From assembly GCF_001678475.1 (NCBI RefSeq), contig NZ_JTJR01000019.1, forward strand, positions 1-64,000: 64,000 nt of DNA, read 5' to 3'. The notes below the pieces were generated by a model. That model saw nothing but the letters and a program-made list of their open reading frames with translations. It made no database searches and was not told where the DNA came from. The position numbers and the translations under genes were made by a program. Positions 9,286-17,792 of this stretch are shown here, piece by piece (positions within the stretch are counted from its first letter, which is position 1; the number at the start of each line of letters is the position of its first letter). The DNA is from Gallibacterium genomosp. 3 (GTDB taxonomy: Bacteria > Pseudomonadota > Gammaproteobacteria > Enterobacterales > Pasteurellaceae).

Positions 9286-9308
9286 TCGCCTCTTGGCGAT
9301 ATTTTTTT
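9286..9308 (+). terminator. Terminator-like hairpin in the rpmE leader (possible attenuator)
   Basis: TCGCC (9286-9290), a 4-nt loop and GGCGA (9295-9299) are followed by TATTTTTTTG. This short intrinsic-terminator shape lies 66 nt upstream of the rpmE start on the same strand, with no complete gene before it. It could attenuate rpmE or end a transcript from upstream. Confidence 0.5.
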
Positions 9309-9373
9309 GTAAAAATATGTGCGGTGTTGGTTCAAAGGAGATCAATAGCGGCACATGAAAATTTGAGGTTATT

Positions 9374-9586
9374 ATGAAACAAGGTATTCATCCAGAATAT
9401 AAAGAAATTACAGCAACTTGTTCTTGCGGTAATGTGATCAAAACTCGTTCTACTGTAGGTCACGATATCAGCTTAGACGTATGTGCAAAATGCCACCCAT
9501 TCTATACTGGTAAACAACGTGTTGTTGATACTGGTGGTCGTGTTGAACGCTTCAACAAACGTTTCAGCATTCCAAGTTCAAAATAA
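9374..9586 (+). CDS. rpmE: 50S ribosomal protein L31, zinc-binding form
   Basis: L31 bridges the two ribosomal subunits at the central protuberance. This 70-residue protein is the zinc-binding (C+) type, with cysteines in CSCG and CAKC and the conserved stretch [16 protein letters not shown]. Such forms act as a zinc reserve and in many bacteria are replaced by a Cys-free paralog during zinc starvation. No paralog lies in this window. It is transcribed alone, divergently from priA, and ends in a strong terminator. Confidence 0.97.
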   Translation: MKQGIHPEYKEITATCSCGNVIKTRSTVGHDISLDVCAKCHPFYTGKQRVVDTGGRVERFNKRFSIPSSK

Positions 9587-9595
9587 GAACAAGAA

Positions 9596-9623
9596 AAAAC
9601 CTACCGAATCTGGTAGGTTTTTT
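9596..9623 (+). terminator. rpmE terminator
   Basis: AAAACCTACC (9596-9605) pairs with GGTAGGTTTT (9612-9621) around a 6-nt loop and runs into a T tract, 10 nt after the rpmE stop. It also lies downstream of the convergent gene bamE, with an A-run on the other side. Confidence 0.9.
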
Positions 9624-9635
9624 GTTATCTCCAAT

Positions 9636-10049
9636 TTATTTCCAGAATTGCCACCAAGATTTACTTTCTTCTGTTGTTTCTGATTTTGGTTGTTCAACTT
9701 TTTGCACTTCAGCTTGTGCCAACTCCGGCGAATAGTCGAAACTTTCTACTGTTTTTTGTTGATTAAAATGTACTACTAATTTTTTCTCTACTGGATCTTC
9801 ATGTCCTTTTTGGATTCTTTGTACATAGACCCAATTTGATTGATTAAATGGATCAACTAATAATGGCGTACCAAGCAAATACTGCACTTGTTCTTGTGTC
9901 ATTCCTTTTTGTAATTTTTCTACTGTTGTCGCATCAAGATAATTTCCTTGTGGTACATCAATACGGTAAACCAACTTACCTACTGGCGTAGAACACGCAG
10001 AAATACCGAATGCAAAAAGCGATGACAACAAAACAATTCTTAATTTCAT
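9636..10049 (-). CDS. bamE: Outer membrane protein assembly factor BamE (lipoprotein)
   Basis: BamE (SmpA/OmlA) is an outer-membrane lipoprotein of the BAM complex that inserts beta-barrel proteins. The 137-residue protein has a lipoprotein signal with lipobox GISAC (Cys about residue 19). The compact domain carries YRIDVPQGNYLD, the MTQEQVQYLLGTPL helix and NWVYVQR, all family landmarks. The C-terminal tail after about residue 110 is acidic and ends WWQFWK, longer than in E. coli (113 residues). It is convergent with rpmE. Confidence 0.93.
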   Translation of the reverse strand: MKLRIVLLSSLFAFGISACSTPVGKLVYRIDVPQGNYLDATTVEKLQKGMTQEQVQYLLGTPLLVDPFNQSNWVYVQRIQKGHEDPVEKKLVVHFNQQKTVESFDYSPELAQAEVQKVEQPKSETTEESKSWWQFWK

Positions 10050-10116
10050 AATAGTTAGCCTTCTTAATAATTGTTAACTCAAAATGATAATACCTAAACT
10101 TAGGTGAAATGCCAAT

Positions 10117-11130
10117 TTAATATTTATTCCGCTGTAATTGATCACGTAAGTTTGCAGGTAATCCTTTTATTAATAGGGTATCCTGTGCCTCATCCCATAC
10201 AATCCGTTCGCCTAATAAAGCAGCATCAAAAGTTAGCGTTACTCCACGTCCTGAACCTGCAAATTTCTCCAACTTTTTCAACGTTGCTGGCAATGGAGGA
10301 ATATTCTCTTCGAGTTCATATGCTTCTGCTTGGGCAAACTCTACAAATGAACGTCCATTGAGTGGCGCCATTTCTGCTGATAAAGCAACAACATCAATTT
10401 CCTCACCTTCATCAGCTCTCGCCTTACAATAAGCTAACGCTTGCTGTTTAACTTCTTTTGCCTTTTCTGGCTCAACTTCTGTTTGATGGCAATAATCTTG
10501 TACCGCTTGAACCAAAATCTGATTTTGGACTTTTGGATTTAACCCTTCTTCTGCACCTAAAAAATCCATAAAGAAATCGCCCACCTTGCGTCCAATACGC
10601 CCTTTTAGAAAGGTAAGGTAGCGGTTAGATTGTGCATCAACATTTAACTCAGTTAAATTAATGCGAGCAATAATATCGCACTTACTTAAATCCAAATATT
10701 GAGTACCATGAACATCTAATTGTTCGTCAACCAACAAGCTAGTACGGCTATCAATTAACCCTAACAACAGATAATCTGTCGCTAAAAAATTATATTGACT
10801 GACAATGAATGTTCCGCCTGTTGCAAAACTATATTTGCTAATCTCTTGTGCAAGAAGCTGGGTTGCTTGCTGACTAAAGGTAAGAAAATCCCACTCTTTT
10901 TCTAAGTATCGATTCAGCATTTGTGCAAATTTGGAATCAGCATTAAACACAGCATATGTTTTATTCTTACCTTGATAATGCTGATGTAATTCCAACATCA
11001 GTTGTTGTACTAATTCATTTGCTGGGAGGGTTTGACCACGTAACTTGGTTTCGAGTTCCATTGTTTCTGCATCTTGTGTTAATTTTCTTTGTAACTGATG
11101 CAGAATGATCTGTTCAACGTTTATACTCAT
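10117..11130 (-). CDS. yejK: Nucleoid-associated protein YejK/NdpA
   Basis: YejK (NdpA) is a nucleoid-associated protein of poorly known function, about 335 residues in E. coli and 337 here. Family features seen are an N-terminal helical part (SINVEQIILHQLQ), the motif FTEGG-like SKYSFATGGTFIVSQY, and a conserved middle segment FLKGRIGRKVGDFFMDFLGAEEG. No signal peptide or membrane helix is present. It is divergent from yejL-yejM, the same arrangement as in E. coli. Confidence 0.92.
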   Translation of the reverse strand: MSINVEQIILHQLQRKLTQDAETMELETKLRGQTLPANELVQQLMLELHQHYQGKNKTYAVFNADSKFAQMLNRYLEKEWDFLTFSQQATQLLAQEISKYSFATGGTFIVSQYNFLATDYLLLGLIDSRTSLLVDEQLDVHGTQYLDLSKCDIIARINLTELNVDAQSNRYLTFLKGRIGRKVGDFFMDFLGAEEGLNPKVQNQILVQAVQDYCHQTEVEPEKAKEVKQQALAYCKARADEGEEIDVVALSAEMAPLNGRSFVEFAQAEAYELEENIPPLPATLKKLEKFAGSGRGVTLTFDAALLGERIVWDEAQDTLLIKGLPANLRDQLQRNKY

Positions 11131-11259
11131 AATAATATCTATATACTGCCTTTGCTAAAATATTCGCCATTATAGGAGATTTTCCCAATTATTTTTAGCC
11201 GATTTTGCCAAAAAATCTGTTATGATAACCGCCACGTTTGTTTGATAAAAAATTTTTGT

Positions 11260-11490
11260 ATGGCGGCACATTCTAAATATTCCAATAAAGAAATTGAAGC
11301 TTTAATGAATGAAATGATTAGTACCTTAGAAAAACATCAAGCACCCATTGATTTATCGCTAATTGTTTTAGGTGATATGGTAAGTAATTTATTACTCAGT
11401 AGTGTGAAAGAATCTCAACGTTTACCTTTAGCTAAAGCATTTTCTCAAGCTTTATTAAATTCATTAGAAATAGCCCATAAAAAACATTAA
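11260..11490 (+). CDS. yejL: YejL family protein (DUF1414)
   Basis: A 76-residue cytoplasmic helical protein of the DUF1414/YejL family, function unknown. It is recognised by EKHQAPIDLSLIVLGDMVSNLL. An upstream in-frame TTG at 11242 would give 82 residues; I chose the ATG at 11260 because family members start with a short segment before the SKYSNKEIEAL-like helix. yejM begins 13 nt after the stop, as in E. coli, so the two are probably co-transcribed. Confidence 0.88.
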   Translation: MAAHSKYSNKEIEALMNEMISTLEKHQAPIDLSLIVLGDMVSNLLLSSVKESQRLPLAKAFSQALLNSLEIAHKKH

Positions 11491-11503
11491 TTGGCATTCA
11501 ATA

Positions 11504-13285
11504 ATGTTAAAACTGCATTACACCCAACAAGATCGAGAAGAACTCTCACGTAAAATTTCGTGGGGGCATTGGTTTGCTTTTTTTAACATTATTATTTCAT
11601 TTATTATTGGCTCTCGTTATGCCTTTTTATCTGATTGGCCGGATACCTTATTAGGTAAAATCTACTTTTTTATTAGCATCATTGGTCATTTTAGTTTTAT
11701 TGTCTTTGCTATTTATCTGCTAATTATTTTTCCTTTAAGTTTCTTAATTAAAAACCATCGAACATTTCGCGGTATAACTGTGATTATCGCGACGCTGTGC
11801 ACCACTATTTTATTAGTGGACAGTGAAATTTATAAACGGTTTTATATTCATCTCACTTCAATGGTCTGGGATTTAGTAATTAATCCGGAAAATGGTGAGC
11901 TTGCGCGAGATTGGCAATTATTCTTTGCGCCTATGCCAATTATCTTATTATTACAGATGTTATTTTCCCGCTGGTCATGGCAAAAATTTCGTAGTCTAGC
12001 CCGTCAAAAATGGATTCGCCCTGTTTCTTATAGTTTCCTGTTAGCATTTATTGCCATGCATTTAATTTATGCTTGGGCAGATGCAACGTTTTATCGTCCA
12101 ATTACCGCACAACGTTCTAATCTCCCACTTTCATACCCAATGACTGCAAGAAAATTCTTAGAAAAAAATGGTCTACTTGATGCGGAAAGTTATCAACAAA
12201 CCTTAACGACTACGGGGCGTGCCGATGCACGTTATTTAGATTATCCAAAACGAGCAATGACTTATGCTCAAATTGAAAATAAACCTAATATTCTGTTGAT
12301 TAATATTTCTGGCTTACGTACTAATGCGATTTCAGAAACAACAACACCTGCGTTATCTCAATTCGCACAGCAATCCCTAAATTTTCAACAAAATTACAGT
12401 AGCAGCAATCAATCGCAAGAAGGGTTAGTTGGGTTATTTTATGGCTTACCAGGTAACTATCTTGATAGTATTCTCTTTAGTAAAACGCAACCTGTTTTAT
12501 TACAACATTTACGGCAGTTAGATTATCAAGTACAAGCCCAACTAACACAAAAAGAAGCCCAACCGCTCTTTTCTATTTTATTTGAGAAAAAAGAAAGACA
12601 ATATAACCCAAATAATGTTACGACATTTAAACAATGGCAAGACTGGTATGCAAAGCAAGATTCCTCATTAGCTCAACCTTGGTTTAGTTTTATTGATGTT
12701 TCACTTACGCAACTTACCCCAGCAACAAACAAGCAAAAACAGAGTGATTCCGCTATTTCTATCTATCAATATTCACAAAACCTCTTACAAGTGGATCAAG
12801 CATTCGCACAGTTACTAGATACTCTAAAACAACATCAACAGTATGAAAATACCATTATTATTGTCACTGCGGATAATGGTTTTAGTGAAGATGGTGATGA
12901 TGCTGATTTTTCTCCTGATAAAATTCATGTGCCATTACTTGTGCACTGGCAGGAACAACAAATACAACAATCTTCACATCTAACTAGTAATTTAGATATT
13001 GCGCCAACTTTGCTAAAACAGCTATTTAAAGCAGAAAACCCAATTAACGATTTTGCGCTTGGTAATAATCTCTTTTCTGACGAATCTTACCAAGACAAAT
13101 GGACATTAAGTGCTAATTCTCGTTGGATAGTCATTATTGACAAAGATGGCGTACAGTACCAAATTGATAAGCACGGTAACTACAAAAAATTTAATGCAGA
13201 ATACCAACAACAAAACTCTACCCGCCCACCACTAGGATTATTCTTAGCTGGATTTAGCGAGATACGCGCATTTATTGAGCATTAA
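11504..13285 (+). CDS. yejM: Inner-membrane sulfatase-fold regulator of LPS synthesis (YejM/PbgA/LapC)
   Basis: YejM (PbgA, LapC) senses LPS at the outer leaflet of the inner membrane and controls LpxC proteolysis through LapB/FtsH. The 593 residues contain five hydrophobic segments in the first 200, then a periplasmic alkaline phosphatase/sulfatase-like domain (KPNILLINISGLR to the end). In E. coli this domain has lost the catalytic arrangement of true sulfatases; here the nucleophile site reads ISGLRTNAISETTTP, with ITADNG-type residues (VTADNGFSEDGDD) retained. The end overlaps the convergent flavoprotein gene by 14 nt. Confidence 0.92.
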   Translation: MLKLHYTQQDREELSRKISWGHWFAFFNIIISFIIGSRYAFLSDWPDTLLGKIYFFISIIGHFSFIVFAIYLLIIFPLSFLIKNHRTFRGITVIIATLCTTILLVDSEIYKRFYIHLTSMVWDLVINPENGELARDWQLFFAPMPIILLLQMLFSRWSWQKFRSLARQKWIRPVSYSFLLAFIAMHLIYAWADATFYRPITAQRSNLPLSYPMTARKFLEKNGLLDAESYQQTLTTTGRADARYLDYPKRAMTYAQIENKPNILLINISGLRTNAISETTTPALSQFAQQSLNFQQNYSSSNQSQEGLVGLFYGLPGNYLDSILFSKTQPVLLQHLRQLDYQVQAQLTQKEAQPLFSILFEKKERQYNPNNVTTFKQWQDWYAKQDSSLAQPWFSFIDVSLTQLTPATNKQKQSDSAISIYQYSQNLLQVDQAFAQLLDTLKQHQQYENTIIIVTADNGFSEDGDDADFSPDKIHVPLLVHWQEQQIQQSSHLTSNLDIAPTLLKQLFKAENPINDFALGNNLFSDESYQDKWTLSANSRWIVIIDKDGVQYQIDKHGNYKKFNAEYQQQNSTRPPLGLFLAGFSEIRAFIEH

Positions 13286-14468
13286 TTATAGCTGTGGCAC
13301 AAGCATAGGCTGAGCTCCAAGCCCATTGAAAATTGTAACCACCAAGCCATCCGGTCACATCTAATACTTCACCAATAAAATACAACCCTTTAATATCCTG
13401 CACTTCCATAGTTTTTGATGAAATATGTTGTGTATCTACACCACCTAGCGTCACTTCAGCCGTACGATAACCTTCCGTTCCATTCGGCATAAATTGCCAG
13501 TGATGTAACCCTTGTTCCAAGACAATGAGTGTTGTTTTACTCAGATCCGCTAATACTACTTCTTTCAAAGCCAAACGTTGCCAGAGAATTTCCACTAACT
13601 TATTCGGTAATAACCGTTGTAATGCTGTTCGTAACTGTATTTTCGGCGATGTATGGCGTAATTCGAGTAAATATTCTGAAATATTTAGTTGTGGCAGCAA
13701 ATCAATTTCAATGCTTTCATTTGGTTGCCAATAATTAGAAATTTGTAAAATAGCTGGCCCCGAAATCCCTCGATGGGTAAATAGCAATGCATTACTAAAA
13801 CTCTTACCATTCTTAGATTTTGCTGTCACTGGTAAGGAAACACCAGCCAGCTCTGCAAAGACCTTATCCTGTTCTAAATAGGTAAAAGGCACTAAAGATG
13901 CTCTTGGCGGAATGATATTTAACCCGCATTGTTCGGCAATTTGATAACCAAATGGCGTTGCGCCTAATTTAGGCATAGATAATCCTCCAGTAGCAATCAC
14001 CAGTTGCTCACCCTGCCAACATTTCCCATTTTCAGCTTGAACTACAAAACCAGACGCTAAAGAGTCCACTCGATTAATGTGTACTGATAATTGAATCGTT
14101 ACCTGTGCATCTCGACACTCTTGTAATAACAGATTGACGATCTCCTCCGCTCCTTCATCTGTAAATAATTGCCCAGACTCTTTTTCATAATAAGCAATTC
14201 CATATTGAGCAACTAACCCAATAAAATCCCATTGGGTATAACGGGCTAAGGCAGATTTCACAAAATGAGGGTTTTGCGAGAGGTAATTTGCTGCACTGAC
14301 ATCTAAATTAGTAAAGTTACAGTAACCACCACCAGACATTAAAATTTTACGTCCCGCTTTTTTCCCATTATCTAGCACAATCACTGATTTGCCACTTTTA
14401 CCAATTTGTGCAGCACAAAATAATCCTGCTGCACCGGCACCAATAATCACGACATCATAACGTTGCAT
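13272..14468 (-). CDS. BaiN/YhiN-type FAD-dependent oxidoreductase
   Basis: A 398-residue flavoprotein of the HI0933/YhiN/BaiN family. The N-terminus carries a Rossmann GxGxxG motif (VVIIGAGAAGLFCAAQIG) and the characteristic GRKILMSGGGYCNFTN. The C-terminus has LYFIGEVLDVTGWLGGYNFQWAWSSA, the second FAD-contact region. Gut clostridial BaiN reduces bile acid intermediates, but the proteobacterial members have no proven substrate, so only a redox role can be stated. It overlaps the convergent yejM by 14 nt and lies 3 nt after the metallophosphoesterase gene. Confidence 0.88.
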   Translation of the reverse strand: MQRYDVVIIGAGAAGLFCAAQIGKSGKSVIVLDNGKKAGRKILMSGGGYCNFTNLDVSAANYLSQNPHFVKSALARYTQWDFIGLVAQYGIAYYEKESGQLFTDEGAEEIVNLLLQECRDAQVTIQLSVHINRVDSLASGFVVQAENGKCWQGEQLVIATGGLSMPKLGATPFGYQIAEQCGLNIIPPRASLVPFTYLEQDKVFAELAGVSLPVTAKSKNGKSFSNALLFTHRGISGPAILQISNYWQPNESIEIDLLPQLNISEYLLELRHTSPKIQLRTALQRLLPNKLVEILWQRLALKEVVLADLSKTTLIVLEQGLHHWQFMPNGTEGYRTAEVTLGGVDTQHISSKTMEVQDIKGLYFIGEVLDVTGWLGGYNFQWAWSSAYACATAIINAQ

Positions 14469-14471
14469 GGA

Positions 14472-15578
14472 TTATTTCCCTTTAGATGATGACACATCAA
14501 TAATCATCACTTCAGATTGCGGCCCCAAACGGAATGGAACGCCCCAAAAACCATATCCTGACGTGACAAATGTATGCATTTGTGCAAATTGTTGATACCC
14601 ATAACTTAACTGATAGACCCCTTTTAAGATTAAGTTAATTGGAAAGATCTGCCCGTTATGCGTATGGCCAGAAACTTGAATATCTACACCAGCTTGACTA
14701 TTTTCTGTAATCGAAAATGGACGATGATCCATTAATAGTATCGGTAACTTTTCCCTCATTTCTGGAGAAAGTACAGCTAAAATTTTCTCTGTTGGCTGAC
14801 GATGGTGATCTAATTCGTCATTGCGACCTGCAATAATCAGTTTATCTGCCACCACAATGACTTGATCTGTTAATAAATAAACACCTTCACGTCTAATTTC
14901 ATTAGCAATTTGATTCGGTTGTTGAAAAAAATCATGATTGCCTAATGTTGCATATACCCCTAATGGCGCACTTAATTTAGCGAAATAAGGTTGCATCTTC
15001 TCTGCAAAATAAGCCTCCAAGTTATCATCCATAATATCGCCCGGTAATAACACAATATCGACTTTTTCATCAGTAAAAATTTGTTGTAATTTTACTAATT
15101 GTTTTGCGCCAAATAAGCTACCTAAATGAAGATCACTCGCCACACCAATTCGTAACGGCGCCATCTGTTTATCTATTTTTACTGAGTAATGGACTACTTG
15201 CGGGACATATGCTTGATACATACTGTATCCAACTAACCCTGTCAGTAAGATAATAGCCACACTTCGACTAATAATTGGATAAGTATGTAAAGATTTTCCT
15301 CGCCAATGACATAATTTGTTAATCACTAACATAACTATGGCGACTAATGTGATATACCATAATCCAATTAATAACAATGCAGAATAACGAAATCCATTTG
15401 GAATAATATGAAAGACAGATAATAGAACAAATACATTCACCACGAGATAACTTAACCATACAAATGGGCGCTTATATTGTGGCTTTGTTATTTTCTTTAA
15501 TAAGAACCAATCAATCGCTTTGATTCCAATCAAGATCAATATTTGCAAAAACACAAAAATAATATAACGAAATACCAT
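14472..15578 (-). CDS. Membrane-anchored calcineurin-like metallophosphoesterase
   Basis: The 368-residue protein has four to five hydrophobic helices in the first ~150 residues, followed by a calcineurin-like phosphoesterase domain. Metal-binding motifs are visible: SDLHLG (D-x-H), LPGDIMDD, TLGNHDFF (GNHD/E), MDHRP and SGHTHNGQIF (GHTH). This resembles YkuE/YaeI-type enzymes, some of which act on lipids such as UDP-diacylglucosamine analogues; the substrate here is unknown. An upstream ATG at 15659 is possible. I prefer 15578 because AGGAAAT lies directly ahead and the helix begins there (MVFRYIIFVFL). Confidence 0.85.
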   Translation of the reverse strand: MVFRYIIFVFLQILILIGIKAIDWFLLKKITKPQYKRPFVWLSYLVVNVFVLLSVFHIIPNGFRYSALLLIGLWYITLVAIVMLVINKLCHWRGKSLHTYPIISRSVAIILLTGLVGYSMYQAYVPQVVHYSVKIDKQMAPLRIGVASDLHLGSLFGAKQLVKLQQIFTDEKVDIVLLPGDIMDDNLEAYFAEKMQPYFAKLSAPLGVYATLGNHDFFQQPNQIANEIRREGVYLLTDQVIVVADKLIIAGRNDELDHHRQPTEKILAVLSPEMREKLPILLMDHRPFSITENSQAGVDIQVSGHTHNGQIFPINLILKGVYQLSYGYQQFAQMHTFVTSGYGFWGVPFRLGPQSEVMIIDVSSSKGK

Positions 15579-15677
15579 ATTTCCTGATTTCCTTGTAATT
15601 CTGCTCTTTTTTAGGCTAAAAAATAATGGATAAGATCGCTTTTCACAATCTTGATCCATTATCTATATAAAAGCTAA

Positions 15678-16715
15678 TTAAAGTAGCTCGTCTAAAGCAT
15701 TCAGTACTATTTCAGGCTGAATATCAATTAAAGATTGATGATAACCTTCTTGGCTATCCTTACTTTTACGCACTTTAATTAAACCACCGCGGATTAAACG
15801 AATAATTTTTACTTTCTCCGCTAATGGCGGCGTATATTCTGGGCTGGTGGGACCATAAACAGCAACTAATGGACGCTGTAAAGCGGCGGCAATATGCATT
15901 AATCCAGAATCGTTACTGACCACTGCTGTACAACTAGAGATAAGATTGATAGCTTCCGGTAAGGAAGTTTCTCCAGCCAGATTAATACAGTAAGGCTGTT
16001 CAGCCTCAGATAAACTTGCCCGAATTTCCTCACCAACTGCATGATCTTTTGCAGAACCAAATAAACAAATTTGATGTCCTCGCTGAATTAACAATTTCGC
16101 TAAATTTGCATAATGATAATGCGGCCACCTTTTTGCAGGTCCAAATTCTGCTCCAGGACAAAATCCAATTATTGTTCGTTGTGGATCAAATGAAAAACGT
16201 TGTGAAAATTGCTGTAATGTTACCGTAACTTGTGCTGGTTCAGTCTGTAAATAAGGATAAGGTAATGGCAAATCTTTAGCCACTGGCACCTCACCTTTTT
16301 CAAAAGCTAATGCAATATATCGCTGCACCATTAATGGGTAATCACGCTTATTACTACGGAGATCATTTAACAACAGATAACGGCTTTCTCCTTTCCATCC
16401 TCGACGTAATGGAATTTTTGCAAAGAGCGGGATCAAAGCTGATTTTAATGAATTTGGTAATACAATCGCTAAATCATATTGGCCTCGTAAGGATTTTCCA
16501 ATCTGATAGCGTTGTGAAAGATTAAATTCACCATGTCCAATCGGCATCGCTAATGCTTGATTCACTTCGGGCATTCTTGATAACAATGCTCGGCACCAGT
16601 TTGGTGCCAAAACATCAATTTCACATGTTGGATATCGCTGCTTCAACATTTGGTATAAGCTATGCGACATCATCATATCACCCACCCAAGAAGGGCCAAT
16701 TACTAAAATTTTCAT
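15678..16715 (-). CDS. waaF: ADP-heptose:LPS heptosyltransferase II
   Basis: WaaF (RfaF) is a GT9-family glycosyltransferase that adds the second heptose to the LPS inner core on the cytoplasmic side of the inner membrane. The 345 residues start with MKILVIGPSWVGDMMMSHSLY and contain IGFCPGAEFGPAKRWP and the ADP-heptose-binding VSNDSGLMHIAAALQRPLVAVYGPTSP, all hallmarks of WaaF over WaaC. It lies 11 nt after hldD on the same strand, so donor synthesis and transfer are co-transcribed. Confidence 0.94.
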   Translation of the reverse strand: MKILVIGPSWVGDMMMSHSLYQMLKQRYPTCEIDVLAPNWCRALLSRMPEVNQALAMPIGHGEFNLSQRYQIGKSLRGQYDLAIVLPNSLKSALIPLFAKIPLRRGWKGESRYLLLNDLRSNKRDYPLMVQRYIALAFEKGEVPVAKDLPLPYPYLQTEPAQVTVTLQQFSQRFSFDPQRTIIGFCPGAEFGPAKRWPHYHYANLAKLLIQRGHQICLFGSAKDHAVGEEIRASLSEAEQPYCINLAGETSLPEAINLISSCTAVVSNDSGLMHIAAALQRPLVAVYGPTSPEYTPPLAEKVKIIRLIRGGLIKVRKSKDSQEGYHQSLIDIQPEIVLNALDELL

Positions 16716-16726
16716 CCTAATATCAA

Positions 16727-17650
16727 TTATTTATTTAACCATGTCATATATTCAGCCACACCTTCCGCAACTTTCTTAAACGGTTTATCGTAACCAGTGG
16801 CACGTAATTTAGTTAAATCTGCTTGTGTATATTCTTGATAACGACTCTTTAGATGTTCTGGGAATGGAATTGTCTCTACTTCACCTTTGCCATGATATTT
16901 CACTACTGCTTTAGCAACCTCAGCGAAGCTTTCTGCATTGCCTGTGCCGCAATTAAAAATTCCTGAAACACCATGTTGCCAGCACCAAATATTTACTGCT
17001 GCCACATCACCTACATACACAAAATCACGGCGGAAATGTTCGCTGCCTTCAAACAATTTTGGATTTTCACCTTTTAAAATTTGATTATTTAAATGAAAAG
17101 CAACACTCGCCATACTTCCTTTGTGGTTTTCACGTGGTCCATAAACATTAAAATAGCGGAAGCCACACACAGGTGATTCTGCTTCAGGTAAAATTTGACG
17201 TACATATTGATCAAATAAGAATTTTGAATAGCCATAAACATTTAATGGATGCTCAAATTGACGTTCTTCAACAAATTCTAAACGATCACCATATGTCGCC
17301 GCAGAAGAGGCATATAAGAAAGGAATTTGACGATCTAAGCAGTAATGCAATAACTCTTTAGAATATTCATAGTTGTTTTGCATCATATATTTACCATTCC
17401 ATTCTGTTGTTGCTGAACAAGCACCTTCATGGAATACGACTTCAATATCCCCAAGATCATCACCAGCAATAATAGATGCGATAAAATCTTCTTTATCACA
17501 ATAATCTGCAATATCTAAATCAGCTAAATTGGCAAACTTAGTACCATCGGTTAAGTTATCTACAACTAAAATATCTTTTCGACCTAAATCATTGAGTGCT
17601 TTAACAATATTACTACCGATAAAACCTGCACCACCCGTTACAATAATCAT
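16727..17650 (-). CDS. hldD: ADP-L-glycero-D-manno-heptose 6-epimerase
   Basis: HldD (RfaD, GmhD) turns ADP-D-glycero-D-manno-heptose into the L-glycero form used for the LPS core. The 307-residue short-chain dehydrogenase-like enzyme has the NADP-binding [12 protein letters not shown] at its start, the conserved [19 protein letters not shown], and the YxxxK pair in [12 protein letters not shown]. Length matches E. coli (310). The pair hldD-waaF completes the heptose pathway together with gmhB at the left edge. Confidence 0.96.
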   Translation of the reverse strand: MIIVTGGAGFIGSNIVKALNDLGRKDILVVDNLTDGTKFANLADLDIADYCDKEDFIASIIAGDDLGDIEVVFHEGACSATTEWNGKYMMQNNYEYSKELLHYCLDRQIPFLYASSAATYGDRLEFVEERQFEHPLNVYGYSKFLFDQYVRQILPEAESPVCGFRYFNVYGPRENHKGSMASVAFHLNNQILKGENPKLFEGSEHFRRDFVYVGDVAAVNIWCWQHGVSGIFNCGTGNAESFAEVAKAVVKYHGKGEVETIPFPEHLKSRYQEYTQADLTKLRATGYDKPFKKVAEGVAEYMTWLNK

Positions 17651-17708
17651 TTTTCTTCCTTAATTATCTAAATCATATCACTGGTTATTTTAATAGATTT
17701 ATCCTGTT

Positions 17709-17747
17709 GGAAAAACAAAAAAATCCCACCACGCTAAGTGATGGGAT
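17709..17747 (-). terminator. acnB terminator
   Basis: On the minus strand ATCCCATCAC (17747-17738) pairs with GTGGTGGGAT (17732-17723), with one G-U wobble and a 5-nt loop, and runs into TTTTTTTGTTTTT. It lies 46 nt after the acnB stop and ahead of hldD. Confidence 0.85.
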
Positions 17748-17792
17748 AACTTTTATTGAGATAAACAAGAAAAGTACAACAAAAAATCTAAA

